Positions 22,601-28,558 of a DNA stretch of 32,514 bases are shown here, one piece after another. A program made the translations under genes and the position numbers. Source of the DNA: a virus; IMG/VR virus record IMGVR_UViG_3300042450_001491, positions 1-32,514 of that record. The stretch is one strand, 5' to 3'. A model generated the notes under the pieces. That model was not told the DNA's origin and did no database searches. It saw nothing but the letters and a program-made list of their open reading frames with translations. Every line of letters starts with the position of its first letter. The stretch's first letter is position 1.

Positions 22601-23247
22601 GGCTCAATCCCTCCTTCGTTGTCTTCAGTAGCGTCTTCGATGGCGAGCGGAAGGATAAAGGATGGAGCGGCCGCGCTGACCGCTGGGCGGCGGGTGACGT
22701 TGCGAACTTCGCTGATGTCGTGGACTTCTTCCGTGGACTGCATCCCGAGGGTGATGTCGGGAGCGTAAAGGCGGCAGAAGAACGCGGCGGCTCGGTAGCG
22801 CAGCATTAACTCCGGCATGGTGATCCATTTGCTGCCGCTTTTCGTTGACCAGCCCTCCGCCTTAGCCATCGCCATAGAAATGACTGGCCCTTCGTAGCGT
22901 TCGCCTGTCTCCCGCAGCAGCGCCCATGCGTAACACTCGCGGCCCTGACCTTCGCCGCTCAAGGCGTATTGCAGCGGCGTGAACCGCTCCGACTTGTTGA
23001 GCATGGCGATCTGGAAGGTTGCCCGAAACGACGGGCGACCGTGGATGATGTCGCAATTTTGCATGACCATAAACGGGTCAGCGCAGAGACGTTTTGCGAT
23101 GTTGAATGCGATGGCGCAGTTGCTTAGATTCCCTTGGAATTCTTTCGGAACCAAGGTGGATGCTGCGAGCATTTTGGATTCGCGTTGCAGCAGCTCGAAA
23201 GCCATGGTGTCTTGCTCGACGAGCGTCAGTGTTGTTGTTGTTGTCAT
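22597..23247 (-). CDS. recT: RecT-like single-strand annealing protein
   Basis: The 216-residue protein matches the RecT family: NCAIAFNIAKRLCADPFMVM, GRPSFRATFQIAML and the core PELMLRYRAAAFFCRLYAPD followed by LGM-STEE (both typical). It anneals complementary strands with the RecE-like exonuclease encoded next. The start is ATG 23247 with five Thr codons encoded by a GTT-type run on the plus strand. The acidic C-terminus is usual for the family. Confidence 0.85.
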   Translation of the reverse strand: MTTTTTLTLVEQDTMAFELLQRESKMLAASTLVPKEFQGNLSNCAIAFNIAKRLCADPFMVMQNCDIIHGRPSFRATFQIAMLNKSERFTPLQYALSGEGQGRECYAWALLRETGERYEGPVISMAMAKAEGWSTKSGSKWITMPELMLRYRAAAFFCRLYAPDITLGMQSTEEVHDISEVRNVTRRPAVSAAAPSFILPLAIEDATEDNEGGIEP

Positions 23248-23266
23248 ATTCGTTTGGTTTTGGGAT

Positions 23267-23449
23267 TCAGTTTCTGGTTGTTTTCAGGAGTGATGCGACA
23301 AAGGCGGCTACGGATTCTGCCGCGTAAAATTTGGCGCGGGTTGCGTGGCATTGGCGGGTTCTCATCCGCCGTAGAAACTCAGTGTCCACGCTCGGGTTGT
23401 TGCCGAAACACGGCACTAGCGGACGGCGATTGATTCGGATCGGGGTCAT
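23267..23449 (-). CDS. Small basic hypothetical protein
   Basis: The 60-residue protein starts MTPIRINRRPLVPCFG and is rich in Arg, with CHATRAKFYAAESV near the middle. The start overlaps the previous stop as ATGA. Its stop lies 19 bp upstream of the RecT start. Function unknown. Confidence 0.5.
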   Translation of the reverse strand: MTPIRINRRPLVPCFGNNPSVDTEFLRRMRTRQCHATRAKFYAAESVAAFVASLLKTTRN

Positions 23450-23715
23450 GCGAATTGCGGTTGGAGTTGATAGAGAAAGTCCCGTGATTGGCTGTCGCGC
23501 TTGAGCTGCACGTCGTAGCCGCTCGCCCGCAGGTCACGCAGACGCCGGAGCGATTCGCGCTGACCGCCGACCTCGATGATCTCGCTTGCCGGGTGCCATT
23601 GCCCGTCGGACATGAGGCCAAGTATTAGGCGCTGGGCTTTCGAGAAGTCCTTGAGGTCTTGGGTGGTCAAAACGCCACCGCCGCCGAGACTTTTGATGGT
23701 TGCTTCGGCTTTCAT
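23446..23715 (-). CDS. Winged-helix DNA-binding protein
   Basis: The 89-residue protein has a winged helix from about residue 25 on: KAQRLILGLMSDGQWHPASE, ESLRRLRDLRASGYDVQLKR and YQLQPQF. Phages use such small proteins to control early genes or act as accessory replication factors. It overlaps the membrane peptide gene (ATGA) and heads toward recT. Confidence 0.6.
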   Translation of the reverse strand: MKAEATIKSLGGGGVLTTQDLKDFSKAQRLILGLMSDGQWHPASEIIEVGGQRESLRRLRDLRASGYDVQLKRDSQSRDFLYQLQPQFA

Positions 23716-23840
23716 GGTTGGATGAGTTTGACGACTTCGCGCAGAGCGATGACGGTGGTGATTCCGGCGGCTCCGAGGGCGGCGGAGAGTATGACAGCGA
23801 GCCAGTCTGGCGGGTTGATGATGATGTTCGGGATTTTCAT
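23712..23840 (-). CDS. 42-residue single-pass membrane peptide
   Basis: The ATG at 23840 begins MKIPNIIINPPDWLAV, then a hydrophobic segment (ILSAALGAAGITTVIAL) and a short charged end. The stop overlaps the next start. Its leader holds the second phased 10-bp repeat array and resembles the capsid leader, including AACACACC before the start. A regulated early membrane peptide is likely; function unknown. Confidence 0.6.
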   Translation of the reverse strand: MKIPNIIINPPDWLAVILSAALGAAGITTVIALREVVKLIQP

Positions 23841-23857
23841 TTTGTTTGGGTGTGTTT

Positions 23858-23887
23858 ATTTAATTTGGTTTAACTGCGTTTAACTGA
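23858..23887. promoter_or_regulatory. Phased 10-bp repeat element, copy 2
   Basis: Three units (ATTTAATTTG, GTTTAACTGC, GTTTAACTGA) lie 17 bp upstream of the 42-residue gene, the same distance as in the capsid leader. Confidence 0.55.
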
Positions 23888-23891
23888 GTGA

Positions 23892-24062
23892 TCAAAAAAC
23901 GAACGCCTTTCTCTCCGGCTTGAGCTGGACTTGGTCGAGGTCGTAACGGATCGGCTTGACTGGCAGGATTGGCTGAATGACTCCCGACTTGTTCCAGCGG
24001 CTGACCGTGCGCCGCGAAATCTTGAAGTGATCGGCGAACTGTTTTGGGCTGACGAGGGTCAT
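23892..24062 (-). CDS. Excisionase-like helix-turn-helix protein
   Basis: The 56-residue protein starts at the ATG at 24062 (ATGA overlap with the RHH gene) and carries VSPKQFADHFKISRRTVSRW, a MerR/excisionase-type HTH, then KSGVIQPILPVKPIRYDLDQ. Short proteins of this type direct integrase to excise the prophage or act as repressors. A longer upstream frame is not needed. Its location next to the integrase region supports a recombination-directionality role. Confidence 0.6.
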   Translation of the reverse strand: MTLVSPKQFADHFKISRRTVSRWNKSGVIQPILPVKPIRYDLDQVQLKPERKAFVF

Positions 24063-24229
24063 GGTTTTTCGGGTGTGGCAAGTCCCAAGGCGCGGCGAAG
24101 GAGGAGACGGCAAAAGGCCGACTCGCTCCGCTCTTGCGCTTTGGCGAGCTGTTTGATTTGGCCGCGCAGTTCGGGGCTGACCCGAATGGCGAGGTAGGAA
24201 TAGGTGGAGTCTGATTTTGGTTTAGGCAT
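24059..24229 (-). CDS. Ribbon-helix-helix DNA-binding protein (minus strand)
   Basis: The 56-residue protein from ATG 24229 begins MPKPKSDSTYSYLAIRVSPE, then has LRGQIKQLAKAQERSESAFC and a helix, which fits an Arc/MetJ-type RHH fold. The ORF could extend to GTG 24262, but the ATG has the A/C-rich leader usual here. It faces the plus-strand RHH gene across a 215-bp interval with repeat element 3. It may be the switch regulator. Confidence 0.55.
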   Translation of the reverse strand: MPKPKSDSTYSYLAIRVSPELRGQIKQLAKAQERSESAFCRLLLRRALGLATPEKP

Positions 24230-24443
24230 CGGTTTAGTTTTCGTTGGCTTATTTTTAAGCACGCGAAATTTTTAACTCAGTTTAATTGAGTTTAAAAGCT
24301 AAATTTTGCGAAAATTAAAAATGATTTTACTTGGTTAAAAAATCGCCTAATTTTCCTTTTAAATCACCCCCCCCCCCCCCGAAAATCCGACTTTTTGACC
24401 GCAAAACAAACAAGCTGACCAAAAACCAAGAAAACCAACCAAA
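24230..24443. other. Divergent intergenic region with promoters and a 14-C run
   Basis: This AT-rich region lies between the minus-strand RHH gene and the plus-strand RHH gene, and should hold the promoters for both directions. It contains the phased repeat (24270-24299), a run of 14 cytosines at 24367-24380, and several A/T tracts. I cannot place -35/-10 boxes with confidence. Confidence 0.5.
24270..24299. promoter_or_regulatory. Phased 10-bp repeat element, copy 3 (divergent region)
   Basis: Units TTTTAACTCA, GTTTAATTGA and GTTTAAAAGC lie in tandem in the interval between the two divergent RHH genes. The position suits an operator for a small DNA-binding protein that controls both directions. 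Confidence 0.5.
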
Positions 24444-24659
24444 ATGACTGAAAAATCACAGCCCGGCCGATCCCCCGGCAACACCATGCTCGGGGTTTCA
24501 ATGTCCACCGAATTAAAAGCGGCGATCCGAAAAGCCGCTGAGAAGGAAAATCGCACGATGGCGAATTGGTGTGCGATTTACCTGCAAGCGGCGGTCGATG
24601 AAATCAACGCCGAGAAGAAGCGCGAAGCCGGAGGAAAGCCACCAACCAAATCCGCGTAG
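24444..24659 (+). CDS. Ribbon-helix-helix-like protein (plus strand)
   Basis: The 71-residue protein has GVSMSTELKAAIRKAAEKEN and TMANWCAIYLQAAVDEI, an RHH-like strand-helix-helix pattern similar to Arc-type repressors. The charged C-terminal tail ends KPPTKSA. It is the only plus-strand gene apart from the integrase, ends 69 bp before the attP core, and may control the switch or integrase expression. It lies opposite the other RHH gene. Confidence 0.6.
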   Translation: MTEKSQPGRSPGNTMLGVSMSTELKAAIRKAAEKENRTMANWCAIYLQAAVDEINAEKKREAGGKPPTKSA

Positions 24660-24864
24660 CGTCATCTTAGAGTCAATAATTGCCCAATCAGTCCGCAAAC
24701 TCTTGTAAAATAAGGATCGCCCTGTTTCTTCGTAATGAATAGGTCGTCGGTTCAATTCCGACCAGCGGCTCTTGTTTTTCAAAGAGTTATGAGAAACGAG
24801 AAAACGGAAATTGGACAGAAATGGACACGATTGGACAGGCGTAGCGTCAATAACGTCAATAATT
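24654..24864. other. attP region: tRNA-Thr-like core with flanking arm-type repeats
   Basis: The core at about 24729-24771 reads like the 3' half of a tRNA: anticodon loop TTCGTAA (CGT, threonine), T-stem GTCGG with loop TTCAATT and CCGAC, then CAGCGGC and T for the acceptor end. On each side there is an 11-bp repeat, GCGTAGCGTCA (24654-24664 and 24839-24849), and GTCAATAATT (24672-24681 and 24855-24864). These look like integrase arm-type sites. A tyrosine integrase gene begins 16 bp after the last repeat. A 3' tRNA end as attP is common, since integration then rebuilds the host tRNA. Confidence 0.75.
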
Positions 24865-24879
24865 CTAACTGATAAAACC

Positions 24880-25938
24880 ATGCCCCGGACACCCAAAATG
24901 ATCGTCACCTCATCGCCGGATGGACACACGGTGGATATTCCCGCCTGCCTTTCCGCTGACGGTAAAAGGCACCGGAAACGGTTCGCGGCAAAGACCGAGG
25001 CGGAGAAGTTCGCGGCCCGGCTGCGGGCGGAATACGGCTCAGGCGTGCGCGGCTCGGCTTTGTCAGCCAATACAGCAGCGGATGCCGTCCGAGCGATGCA
25101 GATCCTTGCCGCCCACAAAATGACGCTTACCGAGGCCGCTAAGATCGCCGTGGCGATGGCCGAGAAGGATCACGGCGGCGAGACATTTGCCGACCGCTAC
25201 CGGCGCTGCTACGCGGATGGGAAGACGTGGTGGTCGCCGAAATATGAAAAGCAGATGGAAAAGATTCCTAAATGGGTGCCTGATTGGTTTCTGGACTCCC
25301 GCTGCGGCGCATGCGACCGAGCGACGATTGAGCGAGCCGTTCGGGAGATGAAACCGAAAGCCTCCCTGAGCTCGCTGGGTTATTATGCGACGCGGATCAA
25401 CTCAGCCCTGCATTTCGAGCGGTCGCGCCACCGTAAAAAGGCCAAGATCGTGATCCTCGATGCTGACCAGCGGCTCGCGATATTCGCGGCCTGCAAATCG
25501 CAAGCTGAGACGTTTGCAGTCGCTCTCCTGCTTTACGCGGGCATCCGGCCGGACTCTGAAAAGGGCGAAATCATGCGACTCGACTGGGCCGCGTTTTCGA
25601 AGAGCGAAATCGAAATCAGTGAATTCGTCTCGAAAACCAATCGGCCAAGAAAGATTCCGATTCTCCCCGCGCTCCGGCGGTTGATTACTGACCATCCGAC
25701 GCAGGGCCGCGTGACGCCGAAAAACTGGCCGAGAGTCTGGACGCTGCTGCGGGCTGCGGCAGGGCTGACGGACTCCGACGAATGCCGCCACACGTTCGCT
25801 AGCCACCTCCTTGCCTATCACAAGGGTCATGAGGGCAAGACAAAACTGGCCATGGGCCACACAGAGGGCAGCGCGGTCCTGTTTCGCCACTACGCAGCAG
25901 CGGTCAACATTGCCGAGGGCAAAGCGTATTTCGCGTAA
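24880..25938 (+). CDS. int: Tyrosine-type integrase
   Basis: The 352-residue protein (ATG at 24880) has an N-terminal arm-binding part (about 10-60), a core-binding helical part (about 80-180) and a C-terminal catalytic domain. Likely catalytic residues are Arg223 (YAGIRPDSEKGE), Lys252 (SKTNR), Arg303 (CRHTFASHLL), His326 (MGHTEG) and Tyr338 (FRHYAA). The box II His normally three residues before the second Arg is replaced by Asp300. It integrates the phage at the tRNA-like attP just upstream. A longer TTG frame at 24811 is rejected. Confidence 0.92.
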   Translation: MPRTPKMIVTSSPDGHTVDIPACLSADGKRHRKRFAAKTEAEKFAARLRAEYGSGVRGSALSANTAADAVRAMQILAAHKMTLTEAAKIAVAMAEKDHGGETFADRYRRCYADGKTWWSPKYEKQMEKIPKWVPDWFLDSRCGACDRATIERAVREMKPKASLSSLGYYATRINSALHFERSRHRKKAKIVILDADQRLAIFAACKSQAETFAVALLLYAGIRPDSEKGEIMRLDWAAFSKSEIEISEFVSKTNRPRKIPILPALRRLITDHPTQGRVTPKNWPRVWTLLRAAAGLTDSDECRHTFASHLLAYHKGHEGKTKLAMGHTEGSAVLFRHYAAAVNIAEGKAYFA

Positions 25939-25943
25939 TAAAA

Positions 25944-25970
25944 AAGCCCCGCCGGATCAGGGCGGGGCTT
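25944..25970 (-). terminator. Convergent intrinsic terminator between integrase and the small basic gene
   Basis: AAGCCCCGCC pairs perfectly with GGCGGGGCTT over a 7-base loop. On the minus strand TTTTTTATTA follows, so it should stop minus-strand transcription after the 114-residue gene. On the plus strand the U tract is weak (TTAT), but it may still slow integrase transcripts. Confidence 0.85.
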
Positions 25971-25990
25971 ATAGTGGTCAGGGTCGGGAT

Positions 25991-26335
25991 TCAGCGGACG
26001 ATTCCGCAGCAGCAATCTTTCATGCCGCAGAGGGCGCGGGCGATCCGTTTCATTTTTGCGGTAGCTGGCCCGGCTGCGCGGTCAGTTCCTGTGTTGGTTT
26101 CCTTCCATGCAGCGGCTTCGATGTCGCGCCATGCGTCGCGCTCCGATTCTGGAAGCTCTGGCAGGAGGATCGTGGCCTCGGTGCGGTGGAAGCTGTTGTG
26201 CAGCGTGTAGCGGTGAAATTTAGGACGGCCACCCTTCTTGCCATTGGCCGCGCTGGCGGCGTTCTGGGCGGGGCTGGGATTGACTCGGGAGAGTTTGCCG
26301 AGGGCAACGGCGGCGGGGTTCTTGGTTGTTTTCAT
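25991..26335 (-). CDS. Small basic protein with AxxANGKKGGRP motif
   Basis: The 114-residue protein starts MKTTKNPAAVALGKLSRVNP, then AANGKKGGRPKF, a basic head seen in many small mobile-element and chromosomal proteins. A middle segment (LPESERDAWRDIEAAAW) and a cysteine-rich end (CGMKDCCCGIV) follow. It may bind DNA. It ends the minus-strand transcript before the terminator. Confidence 0.55.
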   Translation of the reverse strand: MKTTKNPAAVALGKLSRVNPSPAQNAASAANGKKGGRPKFHRYTLHNSFHRTEATILLPELPESERDAWRDIEAAAWKETNTGTDRAAGPATAKMKRIARALCGMKDCCCGIVR

Positions 26336-26356
26336 GGTTGTATTTCGCTGGGTGAT

Positions 26357-26872
26357 TTAGTTCTCAAAGAAATGAAGCTCTCCCGATTCGCCCCGCTCAC
26401 ACCAGTATTCGTAGCGCAAGGAGCAGTTCCAAGTTGCCTCCCAATCGATGATAATCCAAGAAGGAAAATCAGACGGGATGGCGTCCGTTTCAAGCGCGTT
26501 GTTTTCGCTGAAATCCGCCCCGCTTTCGGCGGTTCCGGCGTACTTCTCAAGGAAGTCATCAATGCTCGGCCCTACGTTCTCGGCGTATAGCCCGAACGCC
26601 TCCTTTTGCCATTCTTCCATGTCGATCCAGTCCCAGAGAATCGCCGGAGGGGCGGAGCTTTCGGAATACCAGATTTTCGGAAACCCTTGGAAATCTTGGA
26701 ACATCAGTTCCGGGTCATGCTCGTCGGAATGCAGGGCGGCAGCGGCCTCAAGGAACTCGTCGCGGGTTGAGTATTCGCTGAGGTCAAGCCAGTCCCCGGC
26801 GATACTGCCTGAGTTGTATTTAGCGTAGGTTCCGACGTAGAGCATCGGGTGGTTTGCGTGTTGCGTTTTCAT
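26357..26872 (-). CDS. ardA: ArdA-family antirestriction protein
   Basis: The 171-residue protein begins with LYVGTYAKYNSGSIAGDWLD, a classic ArdA opening, and contains the acidic MFQDFQGFPKIWYSESS. The protein is very acidic overall, as expected for a DNA mimic that blocks Type I restriction enzymes. Residues ILWDWIDMEEWQKEAFGLY and DWEATWNCSLRYEYW follow the family pattern. Its start codon overlaps the fourth phased 10-bp repeat. It would protect entering phage DNA. Confidence 0.85.
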   Translation of the reverse strand: MKTQHANHPMLYVGTYAKYNSGSIAGDWLDLSEYSTRDEFLEAAAALHSDEHDPELMFQDFQGFPKIWYSESSAPPAILWDWIDMEEWQKEAFGLYAENVGPSIDDFLEKYAGTAESGADFSENNALETDAIPSDFPSWIIIDWEATWNCSLRYEYWCERGESGELHFFEN

Positions 26873-26900
26873 TTAATTGGTTTGAATGGAGTTTAACGAG
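26871..26900. promoter_or_regulatory. Phased 10-bp repeat element, copy 4 (ardA leader)
   Basis: Units ATTTAATTG, GTTTGAATGGA and GTTTAACGAG lie directly upstream of and overlapping the ardA start, spaced 9 to 11 bp. It is a less regular relative of the arrays before the capsid, membrane peptide and RHH genes. Confidence 0.4.
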
Positions 26901-26915
26901 AGAGTCAAAAAAGAA

Positions 26916-26934
26916 CCGGGGGATCGAACCCCGG
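26916..26934 (-). terminator. Terminator hairpin with a tRNA-like T-loop
   Basis: CCGGGG pairs with CCCCGG around a 7-base loop reading TTCGATC on the minus strand, followed by TTCTTTTTT. This closes the RMF-like gene transcript. The loop and stem look like a tRNA T-arm, but no other tRNA parts are present. Confidence 0.75.
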
Positions 26935-26942
26935 CGATTGGC

Positions 26943-27083
26943 TTATCGGCCTTCGTTAAATGCTTTTGCTTCGGAATATCCAAGGTCCCACTCGTTGACC
27001 CATTCGGGCTTTGTGTATGGGTTCTCCTCTTGGTTGTTTTCGCAATAGGCGTTCCAGCCTTGACTGTATTGTGGTGTCTTCAT
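26943..27083 (-). CDS. Small RMF-like protein
   Basis: A 46-residue frame from ATG 27083 begins MKTPQYSQGWNAYCENNQEE and goes on with NPYTKPEWVNEWDLGYSEAK. The G-x-x-AY ... NPY ... W-x-x-G-x-x-A pattern resembles ribosome modulation factor-type peptides found in many phages. It could act on host ribosomes, but that is inference. It stands alone between two terminators. Confidence 0.6.
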   Translation of the reverse strand: MKTPQYSQGWNAYCENNQEENPYTKPEWVNEWDLGYSEAKAFNEGR

Positions 27084-27113
27084 TTTCTTAGGTTGGTTGG
27101 TTGGTGTTTCGTT

Positions 27114-27129
27114 GTCAGCGTCGGCTGAC
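27114..27129. promoter_or_regulatory. Palindrome upstream of the RMF-like gene
   Basis: GTCAGC and GCTGAC form a perfect inverted repeat around GTCG, 31 bp upstream of the RMF-like start. It may be an operator or a leader hairpin. Confidence 0.35.
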
Positions 27130-27202
27130 TGAAAAGAAACTAACCTACCCGCTCAGGTTTGTAAATACCCTTTTTTCGATTATTTTTCACGACACGAAAA
27201 AG

Positions 27203-27220
27203 CCCTTTATTCCAAAAGGG
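27203..27220 (-). terminator. Terminator after the 84-residue winged-helix gene
   Basis: CCCTTT pairs with AAAGGG over a 6-base loop, followed on the minus strand by CTTTTTCG. It ends the long structural transcript (metallophosphoesterase and winged-helix genes). Confidence 0.7.
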
Positions 27221-27250
27221 TTGCGCGGGCAAAAAGAATTAGATTCCGCG

Positions 27251-27505
27251 TCAGGCTTTTCGATAAAGCCACGTCCGCTTGCCGAGATTTCGCGCGTTGC
27301 GAACGGTTAGCTTGCCCTCATCGACGAGCTTTTTGAGCGAGTCTGACGCCTTGGAATAGCTCATGCCGCTGCCGCTTTTTTCGAGTCCGGCGATGAACTC
27401 CCGGATGGTGAATTCGTCGTCGGCTTTCGGCTGTTCGACCGTCGCGCGGATGGCGAATTCTAAGCCGCTGAGTGCCGAGGCAGTTGCTTGGTTGACCTTG
27501 GCCAT
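27251..27505 (-). CDS. Small winged-helix-like protein
   Basis: The 84-residue protein starts at the ATG at 27505. A helix-rich part (FTIREFIAGLEKSGSGMSYS) is followed by DSLKKLVDEGKLTVRN and RTWLYRK, which fits a winged helix. It starts 2 bp after the metallophosphoesterase stop. A longer frame to 27871 covers that gene and is rejected. Confidence 0.55.
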   Translation of the reverse strand: MAKVNQATASALSGLEFAIRATVEQPKADDEFTIREFIAGLEKSGSGMSYSKASDSLKKLVDEGKLTVRNARNLGKRTWLYRKA

Positions 27506-27507
27506 GG

Positions 27508-28236
27508 TCAGAGCTTGCCAAGGGGTGAAAGCCAGTCGTCGCCGTCGCGCAGGATCGTCCACGTCTTGAACGATCCGGTCTTTTCGTTGAGCGTGCCCAT
27601 CGTCCAACCGTTTCGCCACTGATTGCGGCCTGCGCTCCGGTCGGCGTAGCTCATCTTGGAGAAATCCGCCATCGCTGGAACGTTGACGCTGCCGCCGCCG
27701 TTGATGTTTTCGGTGGAGTGCTCGGCGTAGGTGTGGGTGTGGCCGAACATACAAGCGCCGTAAACCGCGTGCATATTCTTGACCGCGCTTGGCCCCGTCT
27801 TGAATCCGTGGATGAACGCCGGACCACCCTCGGGCATCCGCAGGAATTTCGACGCGTGGTATGGCACCCACGTTATTTTTCGGCGCTTGAACTCCTCGGT
27901 GGCAGCGGCGACTAGTTGCTCACCTTTTTCGCGCAAGACTCCGTTCGGCGACGCCATCAAATCCCAATATCTGGCGTCGTGATTGCCGAGCGTCAGGATG
28001 TTCGGTCGGTAGTTATCGAGGAATTCTAGCCCAGCGACCCAGTCGGCTTGGAGCCCCTCCATGCGCTCCGAGTCAGAGGCGGATTTGCGAATCGGGGCGG
28101 CGTCCCAAAGGTCGCCGAGATGGATGCGGTGGCGTGGCTTGTAGTCGGCGCAGAACTCAACCAGTTTGCGGCTGGCGACCTCATCGACGAGGTGGCCGTG
28201 GTTGTCGGTTGCGACTACGAATTTGATGAGTGCCAT
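27508..28236 (-). CDS. Calcineurin-like metallophosphoesterase
   Basis: The 242-residue protein starts at ATG 28236 with ALIKFVVATDNHGH (Asp11 and His13), then HLGDLWD (GD 41-42), GNHD (84-87), a His near 143 (IHGF) and GHTH (165-168), the complete metal site of the calcineurin-like family. It could cleave nucleic acid ends, nucleotides or signals; the substrate is not known. It lies at the end of the tail gene run, where phages often carry accessory genes. Confidence 0.85.
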   Translation of the reverse strand: MALIKFVVATDNHGHLVDEVASRKLVEFCADYKPRHRIHLGDLWDAAPIRKSASDSERMEGLQADWVAGLEFLDNYRPNILTLGNHDARYWDLMASPNGVLREKGEQLVAAATEEFKRRKITWVPYHASKFLRMPEGGPAFIHGFKTGPSAVKNMHAVYGACMFGHTHTYAEHSTENINGGGSVNVPAMADFSKMSYADRSAGRNQWRNGWTMGTLNEKTGSFKTWTILRDGDDWLSPLGKL

Positions 28237-28246
28237 GGCGAAGGAT

Positions 28247-28558
28247 TCATGCCCAGAACACGTTTGGCGCGGTGATGTCGTCCGCGTCGATCTCGACTCG
28301 CGCACTGAGGCCGCCGAGTGCAGCAATGATTTGCGCGAACTCGGGGAAATCTCTCGGACTCATTACCGGCGATCCTAGCAACGGCGTGCCCATGATCGCG
28401 TCATCGCAGGGGATGAAGGTTTCGCCCGCATGCGCGCCGCTAAATATAGGGCATAATCCGGGCAGCCAAAAAACGGGAAGTCCGCGATCAATCTGCGCTT
28501 GTGCCACGGCGGCGTTCGCGGCCTCGGCTTGCTCTTGAGTTGTGACAAATCCGATCAT
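28247..28558 (-). CDS. Hypothetical tail-region protein
   Basis: The 103-residue protein starts MIGFVTTQEQAEAANAAVAQ and has a beta-rich, Cys-containing middle part and a helical end. Its start overlaps the 273-residue gene stop (ATGA). It is likely a small tail fibre partner or assembly factor; no motif is recognised. Confidence 0.5.
   Translation of the reverse strand: MIGFVTTQEQAEAANAAVAQAQIDRGLPVFWLPGLCPIFSGAHAGETFIPCDDAIMGTPLLGSPVMSPRDFPEFAQIIAALGGLSARVEIDADDITAPNVFWA

Noticed and set aside
24700-24771. Complete tRNA-Thr gene
   Set aside because: The 3' half is convincing but the 5' acceptor and D-arm are missing; it is better read as the attP core.
26916-26940. Possible tRNA gene ending in a T-arm
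   Set aside because: Only the T-arm-like hairpin is present; no matching acceptor, D-arm or anticodon arm was found upstream on the minus strand, and the hairpin is followed by a U tract as in a terminator.
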